Assembly (NCBI GenBank): GCA_003221075.1
Contig: QHUF01000084.1
Coordinates: 1 to 5,227, forward strand
DNA: 5,227 nucleotides
Origin: Gemmatimonadota bacterium
Lineage (GTDB): Bacteria; Gemmatimonadota; Gemmatimonadetes; Gemmatimonadales; GWC2-71-9
Reading direction: 5' to 3'
This document shows positions 1 to 5,023 of this stretch, piece by piece. The position numbers and the translations under genes were made by a program. The notes under the pieces are model-generated. The model saw nothing but the letters and a program-made list of their open reading frames with translations, was not told the origin of the DNA and searched no databases. How positions within the stretch are numbered: the first letter of the stretch is position 1; every line of letters begins with the position of its first letter.

Positions 1-608
1 CCAATATTCGCGGCGGCGGTGAATTCGGCCCGCAGTGGCATCGCGCGGGATTGAAAGAGCACCGCCAGCGCATTTATGACGACTTCACGGCCGTGGCTCA
101 GGAGTTGATTCAGCAAGGCGTCACGAGTCCGCAGCATCTGGGCATCCGCGGCGGCAGCAACGGGGGATTGTTGATGGGCGTCGCCCTCACCCAGCACCCC
201 GAGCTGTATAACGCCGTACTGATCCAGAACCCGCTGCTCGATATGAAGCGCTACAACCATCTGCTCGCGGGCGCGAGCTGGATGGCGGAGTACGGCGATC
301 CCGACAAGCCCGACGAGTGGGCATACATCTCCAGGTACTCACCATACCAGAACCTGAAGCCAGGCACGAAGTACCCGACGGTGATGTTCACGACGACGAC
401 GCGCGACGACCGCGTCCATCCCGCGCACGCGCGCAAAATGGCGGCCAAGATGGAGTCGATGGGGATTCCGTTCTATTACTTCGAGAACACGGAGGGCGGT
501 CACGGAGCCGGCGTCACGAATGCCCAGGTGGCGAAAGAGTACGCCCTGACCTACGTCTACCTCTGGCAGCAGCTCGGTGTGCCGGCCGAGGTCAAGGCGG
601 GCCGCTAG
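1..608 (+). CDS. Prolyl oligopeptidase family serine peptidase (S9), C-terminal part, 5' truncated
   Basis: This is the C-terminal catalytic domain of an S9-family prolyl oligopeptidase, an alpha/beta-hydrolase serine peptidase that cleaves short peptides, classically after proline. The reading frame is open from base 3 and continues upstream of the window; the visible part is 201 residues ending at TAG. The first visible residues, NIRGGGEFGPQWH, match the family signature before the nucleophile, so the TTG at 51 is internal and not a start. The nucleophile lies in GGSNGG (Ser codon 156-158), the acid in TRDDRVHP (Asp pair near 405-410) and the catalytic His in GGHGAG (codon 501-503). The triad is therefore complete and the enzyme is probably active. 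The N-terminal beta-propeller that gates substrates is outside the window, as is any signal peptide, so location in the cell cannot be judged. The next gene converges on it. Family assignment is very secure; exact substrate is not known. Confidence 0.95.
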   Translation, partial: NIRGGGEFGPQWHRAGLKEHRQRIYDDFTAVAQELIQQGVTSPQHLGIRGGSNGGLLMGVALTQHPELYNAVLIQNPLLDMKRYNHLLAGASWMAEYGDPDKPDEWAYISRYSPYQNLKPGTKYPTVMFTTTTRDDRVHPAHARKMAAKMESMGIPFYYFENTEGGHGAGVTNAQVAKEYALTYVYLWQQLGVPAEVKAGR

Positions 609-611
609 AGC

Positions 612-657
612 CGTGTCGGCCGTCGATTGGCACGCCCTCGCATGCCTGTCCGACACG
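612..657. repeat. Inverted repeat between convergent genes, possible terminator-like hairpin
   Basis: An 8-bp perfect inverted repeat, CGTGTCGG at 612-619 and CCGACACG at 650-657, flanks a 30-nt loop. Inside the loop GGCA (629-632) and TGCC (643-646) can pair as a second, inner stem. It sits just after the peptidase stop and before the end of the convergent DUF1761 gene, where a bidirectional terminator would be expected. There is no T-tract on either side, so it is not a canonical intrinsic terminator. It could act as an mRNA 3'-end-stabilising structure or be chance in GC-rich DNA. Confidence 0.4.
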
Positions 658-687
658 CTCAGACAGTCGCGGGTTGCGTGCGGACCG

Positions 688-1098
688 CTACCGCCAGAAC
701 GTCACGATGATCGAGATCACCATGATTTTCACGAGCCAGTCCCCAGCGTGGATCGCGGCCATCTTCCACGGGGTGTTCTCCCAAAGGACCGATCCCGTGA
801 GAATGATCACCGGAAAACCAATCCACACGAATAGTCCGAAATGGACAGCGCCGAACAAGCTCGCAACGCCGAGGAGGGCCACGAAGCGGGCGATGATGTA
901 GGCGAGGACGAGGCACCGCACCAGCTCGACGACGAGCTTGCCGCCGGGCATTTTCGCGCCGGCCATGGCCGCGTCCGGGTCCATGCCACGCAGTCGCATC
1001 CAGGGTTTGAAGAAGAGCAGCGGACTGTACCACAGCCACCCCAGCACGAACACGGCGACGGCCGCAACGATGACGGCCAAGTAGTTCACGTGTACCAT
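688..1098 (-). CDS. DUF1761 family small integral membrane protein
   Basis: A 136-residue membrane protein of the DUF1761 family, whose biochemical role is not established. Four hydrophobic segments are visible, at about residues 6-29, 54-76, 81-104 and 112-134. The first carries the family hallmark LGWLWYSPLLF (residues 19-29), followed by a short polar loop rich in Met, Gly and Ala. Length and topology fit the family. The ATG at 1098 is preceded by GGGGAG about 8 nt upstream, a good ribosome binding site, which settles the start. It follows deoC on the same strand after 41 bp with no visible terminator, so the two are probably co-transcribed. The linkage to deoC gives no clear functional clue. 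The long plus-strand frames antisense to this gene lack recognisable protein features and are treated as shadows. Confidence 0.9.
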   Translation of the reverse strand: MVHVNYLAVIVAAVAVFVLGWLWYSPLLFFKPWMRLRGMDPDAAMAGAKMPGGKLVVELVRCLVLAYIIARFVALLGVASLFGAVHFGLFVWIGFPVIILTGSVLWENTPWKMAAIHAGDWLVKIMVISIIVTFWR

Positions 1099-1118
1099 CG
1101 GTCACGCTCCCCTGTTCA
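1087..1118 (-). promoter_or_regulatory. Ribosome binding site of the DUF1761 gene
   Basis: On the minus strand the sequence upstream of the ATG reads GGGGAGCGTGACCG, placing a strong purine-rich Shine-Dalgarno element about 8 nt before the start codon. It lies in the 41-bp gap after deoC and supports independent translation initiation of this gene within a shared transcript. Confidence 0.6.
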
Positions 1119-1139
1119 TCTGGTTATGCAGATACGGCC

Positions 1140-1850
1140 TCATGCGATCGCTCCTGTCGGCATGTAGTTGGCAAACATCAGTCGCTTCTCGGCAGGCAAG
1201 GCCTGGAATGCGCGCAAGAACGTTTCTGTCCGGGTCGAGCCAAACCGGCGAGCGCCCGCGCGCAGATACTCCAACAATTCGTCGATCTCCCGGATCCCGC
1301 CGGCGGCCTTCACCTGGCACCTGCCCTGCACCGCATCGTACATCAGTCGCACGTCCTCGAGCGTGGCGCCGCCCTCGGCGTACGCGGTGGACGTCTTGAC
1401 GAAGTGGGCACCACTCTGCGCAATCCAGTCACAGGCCCTGCGCTTTTCCTCCTGCGTCAAGTAGAAATTCTCCGTAATGACTTTGACCGTCCTGCCCTCG
1501 GCGGCGCGGACGACGCCGGCGATATCCCGGATGAACAGCTGCTGCTCGCCGTTTTTGAGAGCCGGAATGTTCATCACCATGTCGATTTCCTGCGCACCAA
1601 GATCGAGCACGTGCTTCGCCTGATACTCCTTCATGGCCGGCGTTTCGTTGCCATGCGGGAACCCGACCACGGTCCCGACGAGGACATCACTCCCCCGCAG
1701 GATTTCGGCTGCCAATGAGATGTAATGGGGCTGAACCGTGAGCGTGGCAGTGCCGAGTCTGGCGGCGGTATTGGCGAACTCCACCACCGCGGCCCGCGTG
1801 GCGTCGGGACGGACGATCGAATGATCGAAGAGCTTGGCGAAACTTGTCAC
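1140..1850 (-). CDS. deoC: Deoxyribose-phosphate aldolase (DeoC)
   Basis: A 236-residue class I aldolase of the DeoC family, a cytoplasmic TIM barrel. Family members reversibly cleave 2-deoxyribose 5-phosphate to glyceraldehyde 3-phosphate and acetaldehyde in deoxynucleoside catabolism. Seen motifs, in order, are FDHSIVRPDAT (8-18), VVGFPHGN (61-68), EIDMVMNI (88-95, with the conserved Asp90), VKVITENFYLT (122-132), HFVKTSTAYAEGGAT (149-163) and VKAAGGIR (180-187). Lys152 in FVKTST is the expected Schiff-base lysine, and Lys181 is the second conserved lysine. The start is GTG at 1850: no ATG precedes the conserved N-terminal DHS motif and the alignment to the family begins there. No clear Shine-Dalgarno is seen. 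The C-terminal loop that normally reads like GTSS or GASS is GSTR here (residues 204-207), a possible change in phosphate binding. No other deo genes are nearby, and the downstream partner is the DUF1761 gene. Confidence 0.95.
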   Translation of the reverse strand: MTSFAKLFDHSIVRPDATRAAVVEFANTAARLGTATLTVQPHYISLAAEILRGSDVLVGTVVGFPHGNETPAMKEYQAKHVLDLGAQEIDMVMNIPALKNGEQQLFIRDIAGVVRAAEGRTVKVITENFYLTQEEKRRACDWIAQSGAHFVKTSTAYAEGGATLEDVRLMYDAVQGRCQVKAAGGIREIDELLEYLRAGARRFGSTRTETFLRAFQALPAEKRLMFANYMPTGAIA

Positions 1851-1873
1851 GTGTTTTCAGAAACTAGCGCGCG
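1851..1873. promoter_or_regulatory. Very short divergent spacer between deoC and the prenyltransferase gene
   Basis: Only 23 bp separate the deoC GTG and the first usable TTG of the divergent prenyltransferase. No convincing -10/-35 pair is visible in either direction. A TTGTCA resembling a -35 box occurs at 1844-1849, but the sequence 17 nt downstream is GC-rich and unlike a -10. Any promoters must therefore overlap the 5' ends of the coding regions, or the prenyltransferase starts further in. Confidence 0.3.
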
Positions 1874-2770
1874 TTGCCGATTCCCGCTAAAGTGGCCACC
1901 TTGCTCCGCTCCGATCAAGCATTTCTTCTCCAGGCGTCCCGACCCGGCCTCTGGCTCACGGCAATTGCGTTCTATATGCTGCCGCTCGGCCAACGCGACG
2001 AGTTTCACTCCGTCGCGTTCTGGCTGGGCGCGGAGTACGTCAGCTTTCCGATGGGCCTCCTGCTGTACGGCTGGAACGACATCGTCGACTACGACGCCGA
2101 CCGTCTCAATCCCCGCAAAGGCACATTTCTGTTTGGCGCGCGCGGCACACCTGAGCAACTGGGCCAGCTGCCGCTCCGCATCGCGCTCGTCCAGCTGCCG
2201 TTCGCGGTCGCCTGCAGTGCGCTCGCCGGCCCGAAGCTTCTGGTGTGCTTCGCCGGCATGATTGCCGCCGCGGCGCTGTATAACTGGCCCCGCTACGGCT
2301 TCAAGACGCGCCCGCCGCTCGAGATCCTGAACCAGGCGGGCTACCTGTTCGTGTTTTTGCTGAGCAGTTGGCTAAATGACGTGCCGCTGCTGCCCTGGCC
2401 GACGATGCTCTTCGGCGCGCTGTTTGCGATGCACTCGCACGTGTTTGGCGAAGTCATGGATTTGGAGCCTGACCGCGCCGCAGGCCGGCACACCACGGCC
2501 ACCGTCATCGGCCGAGTTCCGGCGAAACTCCTGATGGCGGTGCTGATGCTGGTTGAAGCGGGACTGGTCCTGCGATTCCTTGGGGCGAGGGCCTTGGCTG
2601 CGTTCCTGCTGCTGAGTGCGGCGTGGTTCACGCTGGATGCGACCGTGATTTGGCGCAGCCGCCCCTACAGTAATCGCGAGATGCGCTTTTTCATGCTGGC
2701 GTGGAACGCCGTCGCGCTCATCAGCATGCCGTGGATCTGGTCGCAGGGGAGCCTGCTGCGGATGAAGTAA
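1874..2770 (+). CDS. UbiA superfamily prenyltransferase (integral membrane)
   Basis: A 298-residue polytopic membrane protein of the UbiA superfamily, enzymes that transfer a polyprenyl or other isoprenoid chain from a diphosphate donor to an acceptor within the membrane. The first Mg-diphosphate-binding motif is NDIVDYDAD (residues 68-76, the NDxxDxxxD pattern). The second is GEVMDLEPDRAAG (192-204), with Asp196 and Asp200 and a Glu (193) at the usual first Asp. RPGLWLT near residue 23 and LYNWPRYGFKTRP (135-147) also fit the family. About seven to nine hydrophobic segments span the protein. Substrate cannot be read from the sequence: the KTRP region recalls carotenoid or lycopene elongase-type members, but quinone, chlorophyll or lipid roles are possible. 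The start is uncertain: TTG at 1874 is the longest, while GTG at 1892 and TTG at 1901 also lie before the conserved region and none has a good ribosome binding site. The gene stands alone on its strand, divergent from deoC. Confidence 0.9.
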   Translation: MPIPAKVATLLRSDQAFLLQASRPGLWLTAIAFYMLPLGQRDEFHSVAFWLGAEYVSFPMGLLLYGWNDIVDYDADRLNPRKGTFLFGARGTPEQLGQLPLRIALVQLPFAVACSALAGPKLLVCFAGMIAAAALYNWPRYGFKTRPPLEILNQAGYLFVFLLSSWLNDVPLLPWPTMLFGALFAMHSHVFGEVMDLEPDRAAGRHTTATVIGRVPAKLLMAVLMLVEAGLVLRFLGARALAAFLLLSAAWFTLDATVIWRSRPYSNREMRFFMLAWNAVALISMPWIWSQGSLLRMK

Positions 2771-2782
2771 TGAGTAACGGTG

Positions 2783-2817
2783 CAGTTCCTTGAATGAGTG
2801 GCAACACATCAAGGCTG
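2783..2817. terminator. Putative bidirectional terminator hairpin between convergent genes
   Basis: CCTTGA (2788-2793) pairs with TCAAGG (2809-2814), extended by CAG (2783-2785) with CTG (2815-2817) across a two-base TT bulge. Inside, GTG-GCAA-CAC (2798-2807) could close with a GNRA-type tetraloop. It begins 12 bp after the prenyltransferase stop and spans the stop of the convergent reductase gene. Only a short T-run follows on the plus strand (2818-2820), so termination strength is doubtful. Confidence 0.4.
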
Positions 2818-3354
2818 TTTCTGAACGCGGTAATGGAGTTGCACCACACCATCCTCGAAGCGTTCAGTGGCTTGCAAATCCAATGGCACGTGACGGTGAC
2901 GCTTCGCGATCAGTGGAATCCCGTCCCCAATGAACACCGGGGCCACGGTGATGACGAACTCGTCGATCGCGTGCGCGTCAAGAAACGAAGCGATGAGCTC
3001 GCCACCGCCCATCAACCAGATATCCTTGCCTGGCTGTTCTCGAAGACGACTCACGAATGGTCCGATTGCACCGTTCACGAACTGCACGCCTGAGGGGGCG
3101 TTAGCCGGCCGCGGATGACGGGAAAAAACGATGCTCCGACTCTGTGAGTCGAACGTCGCCCCCATGCGCAAGCTCGCCTCGTAGGTCTTCCGTCCAAGCA
3201 CCTTCGTGTCGATCGACTTCATGAAGGCGTTCATGCCATAGAAGCCCTGTGGTGCCGGCCGGGACGTCAGCCATTCGAGATCGCCGTCGGGACGCGCGAT
3301 ATAGCCGTCCGCGCTGGTCCCGATGTGGACGATGACTTTGCGACGTGTCGTCAC
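2809..3354 (-). CDS. RibD C-terminal / dihydrofolate-reductase-like domain protein
   Basis: A 181-residue single-domain protein with the DHFR-like fold of the RibD C-terminal domain family, typified by uncharacterised NADPH-dependent reductases of the YyaP/YwjB type. Motifs seen are IGTSADGYIARPDGDLEWL (11-29), the nucleotide-binding GRKTYE (54-59), WLMGGGELIASFL (113-125), IDEFVITVAPV (130-140) and GDGIPL (143-148). Full family length is present and no deaminase domain is attached, so it is not the riboflavin enzyme RibD itself. The substrate is unknown. The start is GTG at 3354, overlapping the TGA of the upstream esterase gene by four bases (GTGA), a classic coupling arrangement; the open frame continues further upstream but that part is only the esterase gene read in another frame. 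It is the last gene of a four-gene minus-strand unit and converges on the prenyltransferase gene. Confidence 0.9.
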   Translation of the reverse strand: MTTRRKVIVHIGTSADGYIARPDGDLEWLTSRPAPQGFYGMNAFMKSIDTKVLGRKTYEASLRMGATFDSQSRSIVFSRHPRPANAPSGVQFVNGAIGPFVSRLREQPGKDIWLMGGGELIASFLDAHAIDEFVITVAPVFIGDGIPLIAKRHRHVPLDLQATERFEDGVVQLHYRVQKQP

Positions 3355-4319
3355 GGCGCAATGATCGCGATCGTCCTCAGCCACTTCTCCACCAGCTGAG
3401 GCCATTCGGTGATTGGATCCTTGGTACGGCGCAGCCCGAACGCATGGCGCCCCTCCGCGTACATGTGCAGTTCCGTCGGGACGCCTGCGTCCTTCAGCGC
3501 CGCAAAGTAACTCAGCGAGTTGGTAGGGCCGTCCACGTTGTCGTTTGCGGCGTGCAGCAGGAACGTTGGCGGCGTGTCTTTGGCGACATGGATGTCGCGA
3601 GCGAGCGAGTCCCTGGCGTAGTCGAACAGATGCCCGGGATACAGCGCCACCGCGAAATCGGGACGGGAGCTCTCCTGATCGGCGGCGTCCACCGTCGCAT
3701 ACACGCGGGCCGCAAAACGCGTGCTCACCGCGGCGACCAGATGTCCACCCGCCGAGAAGCCGAGCACGCCGATCTTGCGCGGATCGATGTGCCACTCCCG
3801 TGCGCGAAAGCGTACCAGCCCGATCGCCCGCTGCGCATCTTCGAGCGCCATGGATGATCTCGTATCCCGGTCACACCCGCATTGCTGGTCCCACGAGGGC
3901 CCGGCGTTCGGCACGCGGTACTTGAGCAGCACGCACGTGATCCCTTTGGAGGTCAGCCAGTCACATACCTCCGTGCCTTCGAGATCGATGGCCAGAATCT
4001 GATAGCCGCCGCCGGGAAACACGACCACGGCGGCGCCGGTGTTGTTTTGTTTTGGCGAGTAGACCGTCAGCGTCGGCCGCGAAACGTTGCGCACGTAAAC
4101 CCATGGCTTCCCGGCGACGGACTTTGGCGCCGTCGCGATCGATTCGCTATCCGGGGCGGCCCGTCCAGCCGGCACCGTTGCGGGCCATATGGGCACTTGC
4201 GAGTGTCCTGGAGACGGCTGCCAGCCAGGCGCCTGCCCGCTCAGACTGCGACATGCGCAGACGACACAAAACGCGATGACCGGTTTAGTCCCAATCTTGC
4301 CCAAGCACCACCACGACAC
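3351..4319 (-). CDS. Exported alpha/beta-hydrolase, acetyl-xylan-esterase-like
   Basis: An alpha/beta-hydrolase of the type often annotated as acetylxylan esterase or endo-xylanase-associated esterase; such enzymes remove acetyl or other acyl groups from carbohydrates outside the cytoplasm. Seen: NVSRPTLTVYSP (78-89); the oxyanion motif PGGGYQILAIDLEGTEV (102-118), with PGGG in place of HGGG; LKYRVP (132-137); the nucleophile Ser189 in GFSAGGH; Asp260 in HAANDNVD; and His292 in GRHAFG. The triad is complete. The N-terminus has a basic stretch, a short hydrophobic segment (about 13-22) and a Gln/Ser/Pro-rich linker, consistent with a signal peptide, though VCAC (20-23) could be an atypical lipobox. 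The start is GTG 4319 (322 aa) or TTG 4304 (317 aa); both lie inside the upstream VOC gene, and no start codon follows the VOC stop before the hydrophobic segment. The natural acyl substrate is inference. Confidence 0.88.
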   Translation of the reverse strand: MSWWCLGKIGTKPVIAFCVVCACRSLSGQAPGWQPSPGHSQVPIWPATVPAGRAAPDSESIATAPKSVAGKPWVYVRNVSRPTLTVYSPKQNNTGAAVVVFPGGGYQILAIDLEGTEVCDWLTSKGITCVLLKYRVPNAGPSWDQQCGCDRDTRSSMALEDAQRAIGLVRFRAREWHIDPRKIGVLGFSAGGHLVAAVSTRFAARVYATVDAADQESSRPDFAVALYPGHLFDYARDSLARDIHVAKDTPPTFLLHAANDNVDGPTNSLSYFAALKDAGVPTELHMYAEGRHAFGLRRTKDPITEWPQLVEKWLRTIAIIAP

Positions 4320-4659
4320 CGTTCGGGTCGCGAATGGAGAAGTCGCGAACGTGATAGGGACGCGTCTCGATCGGAACGTCGATGGCGACCCCGCGTCGGA
4401 TGACCTCCTCGTACAGCGTGTTCACGTCCCTGACCCAGAAGAAGATGCGAACACCTGTCGGCGCGCGCTCGCCCTTGGCTAGATGAAGTGCTGCGTTATC
4501 CCGCCATACGACGGTGTACTCAGGCGTTTCGGTTCCCGGATCGGATTTGAACCCCAGGATGCTCCCGTAGAAGGCGGCCGTAGCAGAAACATCGGGCACC
4601 AAGAGCACGGGAGCGCCCTGGTAGAACTGCTCCGGATTACTGGTAGGAACATCTGGCAT
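4285..4659 (-). CDS. VOC-fold (glyoxalase/bleomycin-resistance-type) protein
   Basis: A 124-residue protein with the vicinal-oxygen-chelate fold: two beta-alpha-beta-beta-beta modules, the first from about 16 to 60 (APVLLVPDVSATAAFYGSILGF) and the second from about 69 to 120 (VRIFFWVRDVNTLYEEVIRRG, then SIRDPNGVVVVLGQ). Family members are metal-dependent lyases and dioxygenases or ligand-sequestering resistance proteins. The usual first metal His is Ala16 and the usual terminal Glu after the DPxG turn is Val118, while His59 remains, so classical metal catalysis is doubtful and a binding role is plausible. The ATG at 4659 has GAGG six bases upstream. It starts one base after the stop of the upstream membrane-protein gene and its 3' end overlaps the esterase start. 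It is probably cytoplasmic, as no signal peptide is seen. The specific ligand is unknown. Confidence 0.9.
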   Translation of the reverse strand: MPDVPTSNPEQFYQGAPVLLVPDVSATAAFYGSILGFKSDPGTETPEYTVVWRDNAALHLAKGERAPTGVRIFFWVRDVNTLYEEVIRRGVAIDVPIETRPYHVRDFSIRDPNGVVVVLGQDWD

Positions 4660-4660
4660 T

Positions 4661-4951
4661 TTAGACCTCGCGCCTCGGAGCCAGGCCGAGCACGCACAGG
4701 ATCACCGCCAAGGCGACTGCCGCGCCCGCTTGCCCAACGTACCACGCACCAGCCTCCTGCATGATGGCCGGGCCGAGGTGTGGGTCGAGGAGGTCGCCGA
4801 GCTGCGTCCAAGCCGTCACCGCGATAAGTGCAAGCGCCGGGAACACCAACCAGCGTCGCAAGCGCGCGGCCGCGTAGCCCACGAGTCCTAACACGGCGCC
4901 ACCGGCCCAAATCGCCCGGAGGCTGGGTTCCTTGTCCATCACTTCAAGCAT
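4661..4951 (-). CDS. Small hypothetical integral membrane protein, first gene of the four-gene unit
   Basis: A 96-residue protein (92 residues if the second ATG, at 4939, is used) that I do not recognise beyond being a small membrane protein. Counting from the ATG at 4951, three hydrophobic segments are visible: around GGAVLGLVGYAAA, RWLVFPALALIAV and QAGAAVALAVILCVLGLA, with an Arg-rich turn (ARLRRW) between the first two and a loop DPHLGPAIMQEAGAWYV between the last two. The frame is open further upstream to 5179, but that extension is Arg/Ser-rich, antisense to the next gene, and is rejected. ATG 4951 lies about 17 nt downstream of a good extended -10 element; neither ATG has a strong ribosome binding site. 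Its TAA ends one base before the VOC ATG, so the two are almost certainly translated from one mRNA. Function unknown. Confidence 0.7.
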   Translation of the reverse strand: MLEVMDKEPSLRAIWAGGAVLGLVGYAAARLRRWLVFPALALIAVTAWTQLGDLLDPHLGPAIMQEAGAWYVGQAGAAVALAVILCVLGLAPRREV

Positions 4952-4967
4952 AATGATCACAAATCGA

Positions 4968-4976
4968 ATTCTACCA
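4968..4976 (-). promoter_or_regulatory. Candidate extended -10 promoter of the four-gene minus-strand unit
   Basis: On the minus strand this reads TGGTAGAAT: a TAGAAT hexamer, five of six matches to TATAAT, preceded by the TGn of an extended -10. No good -35 box is found 16-18 bp upstream, which extended -10 promoters can tolerate. The predicted transcript start would be about 10 nt before the ATG at 4951 and about 22 nt before the ATG at 4939. It lies in a locally AT-richer intergenic stretch. Confidence 0.45.
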
Positions 4977-4994
4977 CACATCGAGAGATTCCAC

Positions 4995-5023
4995 TTGACC
5001 GTCGTCGCCCGTGGTTCAATGTT
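4995..5023 (+). promoter_or_regulatory. Candidate promoter of the 3'-truncated plus-strand gene
   Basis: TTGACC (4995-5000) matches five of six bases of the -35 consensus and is followed after exactly 17 bp by AATGTT (5018-5023), a weak -10. If used, transcription would start near 5030, at the GTG of 5031, and the mRNA would be nearly leaderless. The absence of any Shine-Dalgarno in front of the candidate starts agrees with this, but the -10 is poor. Confidence 0.3.

Noticed and set aside
317..901. Long plus-strand open frame of 194 codons overlapping the peptidase end and antisense to DUF1761
   Set aside because: Composition is Arg/Pro/His-rich and typical of a GC-rich shadow frame; both overlapping genes have clear families.
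3355..3795. Upstream extension of the reductase frame (to 3795, minus strand)
   Set aside because: It lies wholly within the esterase gene in another frame and is Arg/Gly-rich low-information sequence. The DHFR-like fold begins right after the GTG at 3354.
3882..4403. Plus-strand open frame of 173 codons antisense to the esterase and VOC genes
   Set aside because: Shadow frame: no recognisable motif, and the opposite strand has two well-supported proteins with catalytic or fold motifs.
4954..4972. Short palindromes TGATCA and GAATTC in the intergenic region as possible operators
   Set aside because: Six-base palindromes are expected by chance and are not arranged as a longer dyad.
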